A DNA stretch of 64,000 bases from positions 1,050,435 through 1,114,434 of the forward strand of contig NC_059269.1 of assembly GCF_017591435.1 (NCBI RefSeq), given 5' to 3'. The DNA comes from Portunus trituberculatus. Taxonomy: Eukaryota; Arthropoda; Malacostraca; Decapoda; Portunidae. Made by a program: the position numbers and the translations under genes. How positions within the stretch are numbered: the stretch's first letter is position 1; each line of letters begins with the position of its first letter. The notes beneath the pieces are model-generated. The model saw nothing but the letters and a program-made list of their open reading frames with translations. It searched no databases and was not told the origin of the DNA. Shown here piece after piece: positions 26,506 to 36,440 of the stretch.

Positions 26506-28606
26506 TATATCATGATAGGGAAGAGCCGTAGGACACAGGAGACGCTGGGAGGAGGCATAGCCTTACTCTACAAGAAAGGAAGAGGACTGAAAGTAGAGGA
26601 AATAGATGTTGGGAGATGTGAAAGCAGTGAAGATGTGATGGCAGTTAGATTAGATTGTAAGAATAAAGTTGGCAGAACAGAGAAGATGGTGGTGGTGGTA
26701 GTTTATATGACTGTTATGGGAGAAAGAGCTGATAGGGAGAATAGGAAGAAGTTTGATGTACTTAGAAGAGTGGTGAGAGAGCATAGGGAGGAAAGAGTGC
26801 TTGTTATGGGTGACATGAATGCACATATAGGTTTATTGGGTGAACGAATGAACAAGAATGGTGAAATGCATGAAGAATTTGTGGATGAAATGGAGTTTGA
26901 GAATCTGAATGTTACCTTGGCTGAGGGGTGAGTGATTTGGAATGCAAGGGAGCATGAATCAGTGATTGACTACATGCTAGTGAATGGAAGAATGTGTGAG
27001 ATTGTGTCACACATGTGGATAGATGAGGATGGTATGGTGGATATTGTGTCTGACCACAATATGCTGGTTATAGAGTGCCAGATGCAGAGTGAGAATTAAG
27101 TGAAAGTGGCAGGTAAGGAAAGGAGGTGGAGACTGAGAGGTGTAGAGTGGGAGAACTTTCAGGTAGATCTGAGTGAGAGAAGGTGGGATGATGATGTAAG
27201 GGTACATGATGTGGAACACCTAAATGAAAGACTGGTTGAGAATGTGCGGAGTGCTGCTGAGAATCAGATAGGGTATGTGAGAGTAGGTAGGAGAAAGAGA
27301 GTATGCAAACCATGGTGGAACAATGAAATCAGAGAGGCCAGGAAGGAGCGAGAGAATGAGTAGACAGTGTAGATGGTTGAGAAAAAAAGAGACATGAAAG
27401 CGATGAGGCAGAGAATGAGTACCTGAATGCATGGGAAGAATATGTGAAACAACAGAGACTCACAAGGCGAATGATAATGAAAGCTAAAGTGAAGTGTGAA
27501 AGGAGTGTGATTGAATCTTTAAGAGAGAAAGGCATGGAAGGTGGCCGTGAATGGTACAAGTTCATGAGAGGTGAGAATATGTCAGAGAATGTTGGTGTGG
27601 AGAGTCTGAAAGTGAATGGGGAAGTTATAACAGAGAAGAATGAGATCAGGGAGGCAATTAGACAGTTCTGGGAAGAGGTGGGTGGTGTAGGTGAAGTGTT
27701 TGGTGTGAGAGAAGGATGTGTGACTCTGGAGATGAAGAATGCAGATGAACTGAATGAGAGAATCAGCAAGGAGGAGGTAGAGATGTGTGAAAAGGCAGAA
27801 GAATGGGAAGGCAGCAGGTTTAGATGGGATACCATATGAGATGTATAAAAATGGTGGGGAGGTTGTTATTGACAGGATGACTGAGGTGTTTAACCAGGTG
27901 TGGGAGGAAGAGAGGGTGCCAAGAATGTGGAATGAATGCAGGGTGACTCTGTTGCATAAGGGAGGACACAAGAGTAAGAATGAACTGAAGAACTATAGGC
28001 CGATTGCATTATTAAACACAGTAGGTAAAGTATTTAGTGGAGTGCTGAATGAAAGATTGTGTAAATGGATTGAGCGAGCTGGAGTGTTAGGTGAGGAACA
28101 GAATGGTTTCCGTGTGGACAGGAGGGCTGAGGATAACTTGTTTGTGGTAAATGAAATGATTGAGAAAAAAAGAAAGGAGGGAGGCAAATTGTATTTAAGT
28201 TTTTGGATATAGAAAAAACTTATGATAGGGTGGATAGAGAAATGTTAGTCAGAGTCTTAGGAAAGATTGGGTTGAGTGAAAAAATAATCAACATAGTGCA
28301 TAGCATGTATGTTGACACCAAAGCTAAATACAGACTAGGAGATATAGAGACACACTGGATGAAGAGTGAGAGAGGAGTTAGGCAAGGATGTATTTTGTCA
28401 CCAACCCTTTTCAGTTTGTATACAGAGGAGTGTGCAGCCAAATTGAGCCAAATTGAGAAGACACCCATTCTCCTTTAAGCAATATTGATCCTGATTTAAA
28501 TTACCTACAATTATTAAGACAACAAAATTTTGTTAGTAATTATATTACAGAAACTCAACTCAACAATGTAGTCTTAAACAATAAAGTAAATCATAATGCA
28601 TTTTCT

Positions 28607-29275
28607 ATGTACCATATGAATATTCGAAGTGTTCCAAGACACATTCAAGAATTAAATTGCTATCTTAATAATATTGATCTCAGATTTTCTATTATAGGGT
28701 TGTCCGAAACCTGGATAAGTAACCATACCTCGGGTTTATATAATTTGGAAGGATATGATCTGGTAGAAAAATACAGAATTAATCGTAATGGTGGTGGAGT
28801 TTCTCTGTATATAAGAGATGATTTGAAATATATCGAGAGAAATGATCTTGATATAAATGATGAGCATTTTGAGTCTGTATTTATCGAACTAGATAAACAA
28901 TGTGTAAACAACAAGAAAAATGTTATAGTGGGTGTAATTTATCGCCCACCCAGAACTGACTTGGAACATTTTTTCTCTCACTTGAACAGTTTGCTAGAGA
29001 AACTTGACGACCATGAAAATAAAACTGTGTATTTAATGGGTGACTTTAATCTAAATTTACTAAACGCTGATTGTCACAAACCAACAGCCGATTTTATAGA
29101 AACGCTCTTCTCTCATTATTATATGCCATTGATAAACAAAGCCACCAGAATTACCCAAAACTCCTCTACATTGATTGATAATATATTTTGTAATGATGTG
29201 TATAATGTGACTCTCCTTAATGGAATCTTATATAATGATATTTCTGACCATTTTCCAATTTTAGCCTTAACTTGA
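28607..29275 (+). pseudogene. LINE-B ORF2 endonuclease domain
   Basis: A 222-codon open frame carries YHMNIRSVPRHIQELN (N-terminal Asn), FSIIGLSETWISNHTSG (catalytic Glu), GGGVSLYIRD, VIVGVIYRPPRTDLEHF, YLMGDFNLNLL (Asp/Asn), LIDNIF and SDHFPILAL (terminal Asp-His). The complete set of catalytic APE-type endonuclease residues is present. The frame closes with a TGA at 29273-29275 just after the domain, and RT follows in another frame. Coding sequence upstream of the first ATG (from about 28480) looks homologous too, so the true start is earlier. The domain nicks target DNA. Confidence 0.85.
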
Positions 29276-31460
29276 CCGAGAGTGTTAATGTAGGTCAAGT
29301 TAGAGCTAAAAAAAGTAGGAATTTTTGTCAAGCCAATATTATAAAATTTAAAAATATGCTACAAGAAATTGATTGGCATGAAGTAACACTGGTAAATGAC
29401 TGTCAAGAAGCCTTTTCTAAATTTTATCATATATATCTAGAATGCTTTAACAAATGTTTCCCAATTACATCATTTAAAAATAACTATAGAAATAGAAAGC
29501 CCTGGTTAACAACTGGTTTGAAAAATTCTATCAAGACTAAAAATAAATTATATGTTAATTCCTCAAGAGACCCTCAGTATATAACATTAATAAGTACAAG
29601 GATTATAAAAGAAACCTGCAAAGGTTACTTAGAGCTGCCGAAAGAAATCATTATGATAAATTATTCAAAGAAAGCACCAGCAACATTAGGAAATCATGGA
29701 AAATTCTTAAAGGCATAATAAATAGAAATAAGCCGCCAAACATCAAACCTAATAAATTTGTAGTAGATGGAGTGGAGTTAACTGGAAACGAAGCCATTGC
29801 AAACACTTTTAATAACTATTTTGCTAATATTGGATCTAAGTTGAATGAAATTATTCCTCCGAGTAATAACAGTTATGAATCATATATGCCAAATGATACC
29901 ATGGCTTCTCTCTATTTATCTCCCTCTAATGCTGATGAAATTTCAAAAGTCATTATGAACCTTCAGAATAAAAGCCCAGGCTGGGATGGCATAACCACAA
30001 AGATTCTAAAGGAGACTCGCATATATATATGCCAACCCTTATTACATATTGTAAACCTATCATTCAGGCAAGGTGTTTTTCCTAAAGAATTGAAATTAGC
30101 TAAAGTCATACCAATATACAAAGGTAAAAACTGTGAACTCATGTCTAACTATAGACCAATCTCTGTCTTATCTGCATTCTCCAAGATCTTTGAGCGACTG
30201 TATCACTGTAGATTGTATTCTTTTATTAGTAAGCATAACATCTTGTATAAATATCAGTTTGGCTTTAGAAAGGGGTATGGCACTAACTTATCATTAATTA
30301 CATTAGTTGATAAAATTGTTAATGCGTTAGAAAATGGTAAATACATGTTAGGGATCTTCTTAGACTTTAGCAAAGCCTTTGATACCATTAATCATGCAAT
30401 TTTGTTAAAGAAAATGTATAAAATTGGAATCAGGGAGTTGCTCACGACTGGATTGCAAGCTACCTCACTAGTAGATCTCAATATGTTTCATATAATGATG
30501 TTAGCTCCTCTACCATTAGTGTTACCTGTGGTGTACCCCAGGGATCAATATTAGGCCCCCTATTGTTTCTACTGTATGTAAACGACATTGCCAATGTTTC
30601 AACCTCGCTCACCCCTATACTTTTTGCCGACGATACCAACATTTTCTTAGAGGGTAACCACATTAATGATATGATCATTAAAATAAATAGGAAATGCTAA
30701 GAATAATGGATTGGATAAATGCAAATAAACTGTCACTAAACATAGATAAAACCAAATACATTATATTCCATACTAAGGGTAGAAAATTTTCATTAAATCA
30801 TAATGTAAACCTAAACAATAAAGTAATTGAAAGGGTTAATTCCATAAAATTCTTAGGTGTTATAGTCGACTCCACATTGTCTTGGTCTGAACATACTAAA
30901 TTAGTAAAAACAAAATTGCTAAAGGTGTAGGAATACTTACAAAAGTAAAGAAACTTTTAGATAAATCAACACTTGTCACAATCTATAATAGTTTTATCTA
31001 TCCCTATTTGTTATATGGAATTGAAGTATGGGGAACAGTTAGCAGATGTCACTTTGATACTGTCTTTAAGTTGCAAAAAAAAGCCATCAGAATTATTGCT
31101 TCTGCTAGTTACAGAGAGCACACCAAACCATTATTCTTATCTCACCAAATATTACCCCTTGAAAAGATTTATGTATTTGCTATAAGTAAATTAATGTATA
31201 AATTTAGTAACAACAGTTTACCCTTAATATTTAATGATATGATTATTAGAAACACACAGGTTCATTCTCATTCAACAAGGCATAACCAAGAAATACATGT
31301 ACCACAATGTAGAACAACTTTATTTCAAAATACTTTCAGATATAAAGGAGCAATTATATGGAACCATGTGTCCAAATCTATCCCTTATGATTGTAAATTA
31401 TCAACTTTCAAGCATAAACTTAAGACTTTTCTATTGGACAGATATAACAGTGATTCTTAG
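29276..31460 (+). pseudogene. LINE-B reverse transcriptase, frameshifted
   Basis: A linker (29272-29718) leads to the RT at 29772: NKSPGWDGITTKILKETR, LKLAKVIPIYKGKNCELM, NYRPISVLSAFSKIFERLY, YQFGFRKGYGTNLS and GIFLDFSKAFDTINHAILL. A frame change at about 30430-30530 leads to CGVPQGSILGPLLFLLYVND and the catalytic FADD (30623-30634). A TAA at about 30700 and further frame changes precede the thumb (SIKFLGVIVDSTLSWSEHTK) and the C-terminal region at 31008-31460 (LYGIEVWGTVSRCHFDTVFK). All RT blocks are recognisable; at least three breaks disable it. Confidence 0.85.
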
Positions 31461-31597
31461 TCAAATACAATCTGGATTGTTGTTGTTATAGTTATTACTA
31501 TATCTAGTATTTTTCCTTATTATCATCATTAGTATTATTCTGTATTATTGCAATTATTATTATTATTATTACTATTCTTATTACCTTTATCATTAAC

Positions 31598-31635
<38 letters not shown>

Positions 31636-31942
31636 CACTTCTTTTGTTATTATTATTATATACTATTATTATTATTATTATTATTATCATTGTAATTGTT
31701 ACTATTATTCACTATTATTATCATTATTATTAATTATTTATTCATTCATTAATACCAATATGTTTCTTTTCCGTTTCTTCCCCCCTGTCTGTTTTGAGTC
31801 TGTTCTGAGATTATTTACAATCTCAGTAAGAGTATATTAGGACACATATACCTTCGGGTATCTAGTCCTCTTTGTCATATTATCGACGTGTTTGGGCAGT
31901 TGCCTAATTGTAACTGTTTTGTATGTGTATGTGTAATATGAC

Positions 31943-31967
31943 AATAAACAAACAAACAAACAAAAAA
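31943..31967 (+). terminator. LINE-B polyadenylation signal and (CAAA)n tail
   Basis: AATAAA at 31943-31948 is followed at once by four to five CAAA units and an A run. This marks the 3' terminus of the retrotransposed RNA. Confidence 0.75.
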
Positions 31968-32150
31968 ATACTGGTTAACTCTTGCATTAGGAAGATGGAC
32001 AGAATAGGGATGAGAAGAAGTAGAGAGTCTTGTGCAGCGAGGCCGCAGGAGGGGGGAAGGCAAGCAGTTAGCAAGTTCAGAAGAGCAGACAGCATGAAAA
32101 CAGCGGTAGAAGACAGATAAAGATGCAACATTGCGGCGGTGACTTAAAGA
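31968..32150 (-). mobile_element. LINE family X fragment
   Basis: The minus strand encodes HAVCSSELANC-like residues in the frame LLNLLTACLPPSCGLAAQDS and the neighbouring PYSVHLPNARVNQY. It matches family X at 63429-63590 and 23169-23330. Both ends are truncated, and it abuts the LINE-B tail. Confidence 0.75.
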
Positions 32151-32860
32151 ATCTGATTAATAATAATGTTTATTTGTTTGCCTTGCAAATAGAGAATAAA
32201 GCAAATAGAGCTCTGGTCATTATTTGCTTCGAAAAGGACAACTTAGGAACTCCAGCTGATCTGCTCATTATTTGCTCCAAAACTTCAGTGAACTTGTTCA
32301 GTATTTACTTCCTAACTCAAGTGAACTTGCATCCTCAATTATTTTTTTTTATGCTACTACAATTCATTCAGCAGTTAATTGTGCTGCCAACTTACCTCCA
32401 TCTTGTATAGAGCCAGCTTTTTGCCATATCACTAGCCAGCCACTTCCTCATCAGCAACTTCAAGATCTCATTACCTACTATGAAAAAAAATGGATCAGGA
32501 ATGAGATGCATCCTCCACATTCTTGATCCTCTTACAAGTGCAGAAGGGTGGCACCATGCAATTAACAGGATAGCAAAAACCAATTCTATAAACATGTATG
32601 TACCTCTTAATTAGTATTCTACATGATGAATCTAATAGAATTCCTATGACTAAAATTAGTAAAACAGAAGAAAATGTATAGATACCAAAGAAAGCATGCT
32701 ATCAAAAAACAAATTAACCTCAATGACCCATACATGAAATATGAGAACAAATCCACAACATCGGAATTTCTAAATTGGTGCACTGAACTGCTGGATCATG
32801 CTGAGGACTAAGCCTGTGTTAAGTCAATGTACAGTTTGCTGAATCTTATTGGTTGACAAC
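32150..32860 (+). pseudogene. Degenerate coding remnant, possibly transposase-derived
   Basis: Broken plus-strand translation gives short legible runs: LQDLITYYEKKWIRNEMHPP, AEGWHHAINRIAKTNSINMY-like, then QINLNDPYMKYENKSTTSEF and LNWCTELLDHAED. The EGWH...NR pattern recalls the end of MULE-type transposases, but the match is from memory and weak. No intact frame exists. Confidence 0.25.
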
Positions 32861-32959
32861 CTTTAATTATTGTATGCAGTTTTAACATGTTTATGCTTTT
32901 GTGTTATCTTTTAATGTAGTTTTTATTTTTTTTTCTTACAATAAATATTTTGTCTTCTT

Positions 32960-33122
32960 ACTTGGTATCTGGTACGTAGCAGCCTTGTTTTGTACATGCA
33001 AGCAAAAGCAATGGTACATAGGAGCCGGTACATAGCAGCCCAACAGTGATACATATCAGCCAAACCAGTGGTACATAGGAGCCGGTATATAACAACCAAT
33101 GGTACATAGCAGCTAGCATTCA
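32960..33122. repeat. Irregular tandem motif GGTACATAG(C/G)AGCC
   Basis: Six to seven versions of GGTACATAGCAGCC (for example at about 32971, 33013, 33030, 33071 and 33101) are spaced at roughly 15-35 bp. Spacing and spacer sequence vary, so this is a decayed minisatellite. Confidence 0.6.
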
Positions 33123-33657
33123 TATGGGATGGAGCACCTTTAGGGAAAGACTAGTTAAAGCCACACTTAGATACAAGGTCAGGTTGGAAAGAATAGATGA
33201 TGAAAGAATAGTGAGGAAAGTGTACCTGTGGAATGAAAGTGGGAGTTAGTGGAGGAAGAGGTGCATGAGAATGAGAGAGAGGAGTGGTTTACAAGTGGTA
33301 TGGGGATGAGAATGGCTGGGAGGAATCAAAATGAGCGTGAATGGATCGTGACAAGAGGAGGCAGGGTAGGAACTGAATAGGATGCAAGGAAATGGGAGAG
33401 TGACATAGACAGAGAGATGAAGTGGGTGGGACTGAATATATGGAAGAATGGAATGGTACAAGGAAAAGGAAGCCCCAATGTATGAAAGGTGGTATAATGG
33501 CAGCCTGGGTGGTGATCTTCTCTTCCGAGCTAGGGCACAGTGTATGGATGTGAATGCAAGGAACTACAGGTGGTCTGAATCCCGCAGCAAGGTGTGCCAG
33601 ATGTGTGACTTGGGGGAGGACGAGACGGTGGAGTTTGTCATCCTGGAGTGTGAGAAG
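33123..33657 (+). pseudogene. LINE C-terminal region, 5' part (split by a hAT element)
   Basis: The plus strand reads RLVKATLRYKVRLERIDDER near 33155-33215 and, after breaks, a frame 33448-33675 with YNGSLGGDLLFRARAQCMDV. A zinc-knuckle CQMCDLGEDETVEFVILECEK follows, ending exactly at the hAT target duplication. Beyond the hAT element the same frame continues with YERDRHEMMQVILSELGH. It is purine-rich like LINE-A and may be its continuation, though the part of RT between 28460 and here is missing. Confidence 0.7.
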
Positions 33658-33772
33658 CAGGGTTCCCACAAGTAGAAGAAAGCATTACCTTAGATGTTGC
33701 CGATATTTACTCTAGATTTCACCAAATTACCTTAGATCTGTTGGAACATATCCCTGAAAATTACCTTAGTTT

Positions 33773-33860
<88 letters not shown>

Positions 33861-34787
33861 ATATCTTGATATAAGTGCACATTCTATATTCACGGTACCT
33901 TTAATGACATATGCAACTGAATAGATTTAGTTTTAGGTAGCAATCAAACATAATACGTACTGCATAATTATGAGAACTTTTATTACAGTAGACCTGATAC
34001 ATACACAACTCTAGCAAAAACAAAATCATTACGAAAATTAATGCCCTTTCCTTCTTCAATATAAAGAATATTCATCCCTACAAAATTAAAAAAAAATCAA
34101 TTACAAATAGACAGTTACACTGTCCAGAGCATTATCACACTAGAGAAAGTCCTACTATGATTTATAGTAGAACAACTACTCAAACTGCTTCGATATGAGA
34201 TTCTTGGCTTCCTCATCCGTAGCATTACTTTTAACTCTTTCTAAATCTAACAGGAGTTGTTTATCTGCAGTCAACTGATGACTGGAAATGCCTTTCCTTT
34301 TAAGTCCATTTTTGGTATGCAGTAAACTTACCAGACTAGTACTTTTCAAACTACCTCTAATGTCAGTTTTAATTCTTCTCAAATGACTGAAGAGCCTTTC
34401 TACAGATGCATTGGAGTGCGGCAAGGATAATGCACAAGCAATTACTTTTGTAAGATTGGGGAATTTTGGCTCTCCTCTTTCATTTTTCAACAAGAGTTGT
34501 TTTTTCCAGTTCTCAGCAGATTCTTTTTCCTCTTCAAACTGGCAGTCTAAGCTTAACTGTCTCCACTCTATATCTGCTACACATTTATCACACATTTTGT
34601 CTAGATAAGGTAGAGCATCAAATACTTCTCCTAGACTACTGGGATTTCTGCCTAATGCATTTTCTGGTTTCAAGAACTCTAACATTTTATTACCTTAGAA
34701 ATACCTTAAAAATTGCATTACCTTAAAAGTATCTAAATTACCTTAAAGTAAGGTAATTACCTAATTACCTTAACAGTGAGAGCCCTG
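33658..34787 (-). mobile_element. Deleted hAT element with perfect 8-bp target-site duplication
   Basis: The ends are CAGGGTTCCCAC (33658) and, inverted, CAGGGCTCTCAC (to 34787). The target duplication GTGAGAAG is present at 33650-33657 and 34788-34795 without mismatch, which is diagnostic for hAT. TTACCTTA words are repeated near both ends, as subterminal transposase sites often are. A (TA)n array (33779-33856) lies inside. Only the C-terminal part of the transposase is left, so the element is an internal-deletion derivative of 1130 bp. Confidence 0.95.
34176..34685 (-). pseudogene. hAT transposase C-terminal fragment with dimerisation domain
   Basis: The 169-codon minus-strand frame ends at 34176. 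It holds FPNLTKVIACALSLPHSNAS followed by VERLFSHLRRIKTDIRG, the hAT dimerisation motif, and a basic/polar tail. There is no catalytic Asp region or zinc finger: the N-terminal two thirds are deleted. It belongs to a different hAT lineage from the transposase at 15910-17910. The intact dimerisation domain without catalysis could in principle act as a dominant inhibitor, but that is speculation. Confidence 0.85.
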
Positions 34788-34795
34788 GTGAGAAG

Positions 34796-35047
34796 TATGA
34801 GAGAGACAGGCATGAGATGATGCAAGTGATCTTGAGTGAATTAGGGCATAATAGGAATGAAAGAGTGGAGAAGACAGGAAGGGAATGGATGGTGTTGCTG
34901 CTAGGACTGTGTAGAGAGACGAGTGAAAGGATGATGGAGGCTGTGAAGGAGTATCTGGAAAGAATGTGGCGAGCGAGGTGTAGGGATCATTAACGAAGAG
35001 AATGCTACTTTTTTTTTTTCTCTGTTTTGTCTTTTTGTCCTCTACAG
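34796..35047 (+). pseudogene. LINE C-terminal region, 3' part, and 3' untranslated start
   Basis: Immediately after the hAT duplication the frame continues RHEMMQVILSELGHNRNERV, REWMVLLLGLCRETSERMME and YLERMWRARCRDH, ending at a TAA (34991-34993). A pyrimidine-rich stretch (about 35010-35040) follows. Confidence 0.7.
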
Positions 35048-35130
35048 GAGCAGCCGATCCAAAGGCCTGGCTCTGGAGCGATCCCGAGCCACCTGTAGTA
35101 TCAAGATCAAGATCAAGATCATTAAACTCT
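35048..35130 (+). repeat. LINE 3' tail unit with (ATCAAG)n
   Basis: GAGCAGCCGATCCAAAGGCC, then CCACCTGTAGT and three or more ATCAAG repeats. The same unit is inserted in Tigger copies A, B and (twice) C. It starts right after TCTACAG, at the same internal base as in the Tigger copies. Confidence 0.75.
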
Positions 35131-35589
35131 TGTTATTTTCTATCATTAATTATATGAACCACATGCCGTTTGTAGCGTTGTGTCGAATGGCATGGCCATA
35201 CTATGGCATATGGAGCAGCGGAGGTGACCTTTGATAGCCTGTTATTTCACATTGCAGTGTGGCAATGCCAGAGCCGAAAATGGATCTCAAAGACAGGACG
35301 GAAGTATATTTATAGTTTGTATTCTGCTTTGAACATTAATATTGCCAATATTCTACAGTTAATACAAATCAAAATAAGAAATATGAAGAAAAAAAATCAC
35401 CTGTAGAAATTATTATAAAACAAAAATTTGAAAATTTTTTAATCCAAAACTGAAGTTGAGACGGTCCGCACGGACACTCAGCATATATATGTATGCGTGT
35501 GTGTGTGTGTGCAAACGTGTTTGTGTGTGCGTATGTTTGGCAGACTGACAGGCGAGGAAAGTCGAGGTGCTCAAGCTGTTGCTGGTAAA
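35131..35589 (+). other. Region upstream of host exon 1; no recognised element
   Basis: About 460 bases contain no retroelement signature. A (GT)n run at about 35494-35535 lies 55 bases before the start codon and may be in the 5' untranslated region. A frame in phase with exon 1 opens at 35497 without a stop, so an earlier Met (for example at 35533) cannot be excluded. No clear TATA or initiator was identified. Confidence 0.4.
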
Positions 35590-35697
35590 ATGTCTAAAAC
35601 AAAATCTACTTCTGAAAGAAATGGTATCAACAAAGAACAATGTTTGGGATCCGTGATAAACAGAGCATTTACCTGCAATTCTCAGTGGCCCGATAAG
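35590..35697 (+). CDS. RAB5IF: RAB5IF-like (OPTI/C20orf24) protein, coding exon 1
   Basis: The ATG at 35590 (A at -3) opens 36 codons, MSKTKSTSERNGINKEQCLG to NSQWPDK, ending at AAG with a GTGAGT donor (35698). The end WPDK joins in phase 0 to DEFLDVIYW of exon 2, which is how this family reads at that point (W-x-D-K-D-E-F-L-D), from memory. The protein is a small ER membrane subunit, the obligate partner of the TMCO1 insertase in the GEL complex of the multipass translocon; the vertebrate protein has also been linked to Rab5 binding and respirasome assembly. The exon is separated from exon 2 by 23.3 kb of mobile DNA, so the link rests on phase, position and the junction motif rather than a transcript. 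Confidence 0.75.
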
Positions 35698-35744
35698 GTG
35701 AGTGTGTCGGGCTGGTCTGTGTTGTGCTGGGGTGAGTGGCACCT

Positions 35745-35885
35745 TCGTTGACCAGTGGCTGCCCCACTGACCCGCTGGCTAGCCATTAGCTGCACTGAGT
35801 CACCCTCTGGCTGGTTAGTAGCTGCACCGAGTAACCCTGTGGCTGGTCAGTGGTTGCCCTGGTTAGCCAGTGGTTACTTTGGTTA
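35745..35885. repeat. Imperfect minisatellite, unit about 33 bp
   Basis: Three to four diverged units share (C/T)TGGCTGGT(T/C)AG(T/C) and AGCTGCAC(C/T)GAGT(A/C)ACCCT. The array lies just inside intron 1. Confidence 0.5.
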
Positions 35886-36440
35886 ATCTGCATAATTGTT
35901 TATTACTGGAAAAAGCCGTCAGTGTCACTGATGTGATAAAGGAGCACTTGCACCGCTGAAAAGGAGAAAAAAATTCAAGACACTTTTTTGTACAGACTTT
36001 CCTTTGCAGATTACTCATGTCAATAAATGAGTTTTGCGTAGGGCAAGAACATCCCTACATTTAGTTTGGTTAGGTGTTAGCTTAGGTAAGGTTTAGTTAA
36101 GGGTTAGGTGTAGTTTGAATGCACCAATGGTTTTACATGTATAGAACATGAAAATCTGCATTTAGGGAAAACCCTAAATATAGGGATATTTCCAAAGTGT
36201 AGGGAAATTTGTCTCACAGCCAGGAGTGATCATTTCATGTTCTAAGTATCAGAGTACAACCATGGATGCATTCCTTATCACTTATCAGACAGACACCTTT
36301 CTACATATATGGTCTTTGTACACAGTGCATACCACATATTTTTAGGTACTGTTATTTCTGTACTGTATGTCTGTGAAGGTTTTGATCTGCAGAAATTTAA
36401 TATTCACCCAGGGCAGGGTTCTGAAATTTGAACAGACTCA

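Larger units (their letters stand above)
23990..28460 (+). mobile_element. LINE-A: non-LTR retrotransposon with SGNH ORF1, interrupted by two DNA elements
   Basis: Plus-strand order is ORF1 (24002-24617), endonuclease start (24690-24824), an insertion of two TA-target elements (24825-26505), the rest of the endonuclease (26508 on), and RT to about 28460. The coding strand is purine-rich, unlike LINE-B. At about 28460 the RT is cut by LINE-B, just after the GVRQGC...PTLF block. A LINE C-terminus of matching style reappears at 33123-34993 and could be its continuation. Confidence 0.75.
24690..28460 (+). pseudogene. LINE-A ORF2: endonuclease and partial RT, split and frameshifted
   Basis: EN begins with ELEEWKFDIVGLTETHL just before the insertion at 24825. 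Beyond the insertion it continues IMIGKSRRTQETLGGGIALL, then VLVMGDMNAHIG (catalytic Asp/Asn block, about 26810-26835). The flanks read in the same frame across the insertion once one TA is counted. A stop at 26929 (TGA after TLAEG) and others near 27100 and 27361 follow. RT blocks are KAAGLDGIPYEMYKNGG, CRVTLLHKGG, NYRPIALLNT, FLDIEKTYDRVDREML (across a frameshift at about 28205) and GVRQGCILSPTLFSLY. The catalytic FADD/YADD box is missing because LINE-B cuts in. The protein would be the nuclease and polymerase of target-primed reverse transcription. Confidence 0.8.
28450..31967 (+). mobile_element. LINE-B: near-full-length non-LTR retrotransposon (Jockey/CR1 group) with (CAAA)n tail
   Basis: The element is A/T-rich, unlike its surroundings. 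It runs from about 28450 through an endonuclease (28607-29275) and RT (29772-30700, C-terminus 31008-31460). After a (TTA)n-rich stretch (31555-31740) and a short 3' untranslated region it reaches an AATAAA signal (31943-31948) and a (CAAA)n tail ending near 31967. The tail fixes the plus orientation and the 3' end. The 5' end falls inside LINE-A RT. It has few stops compared with other elements here, so it is among the younger insertions, but it is still broken. Confidence 0.85.

Noticed and set aside
32960..33122. CRISPR-like array of GGTACATAGCAGCC
   Set aside because: Unit and spacer lengths are irregular, spacers are partly repeats of each other, and the genome is eukaryotic.
36050..36210. 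Telomere-like TTAGG/TTTAGGG words in intron 1
   Set aside because: The words are scattered and in both orientations, not a tandem array.
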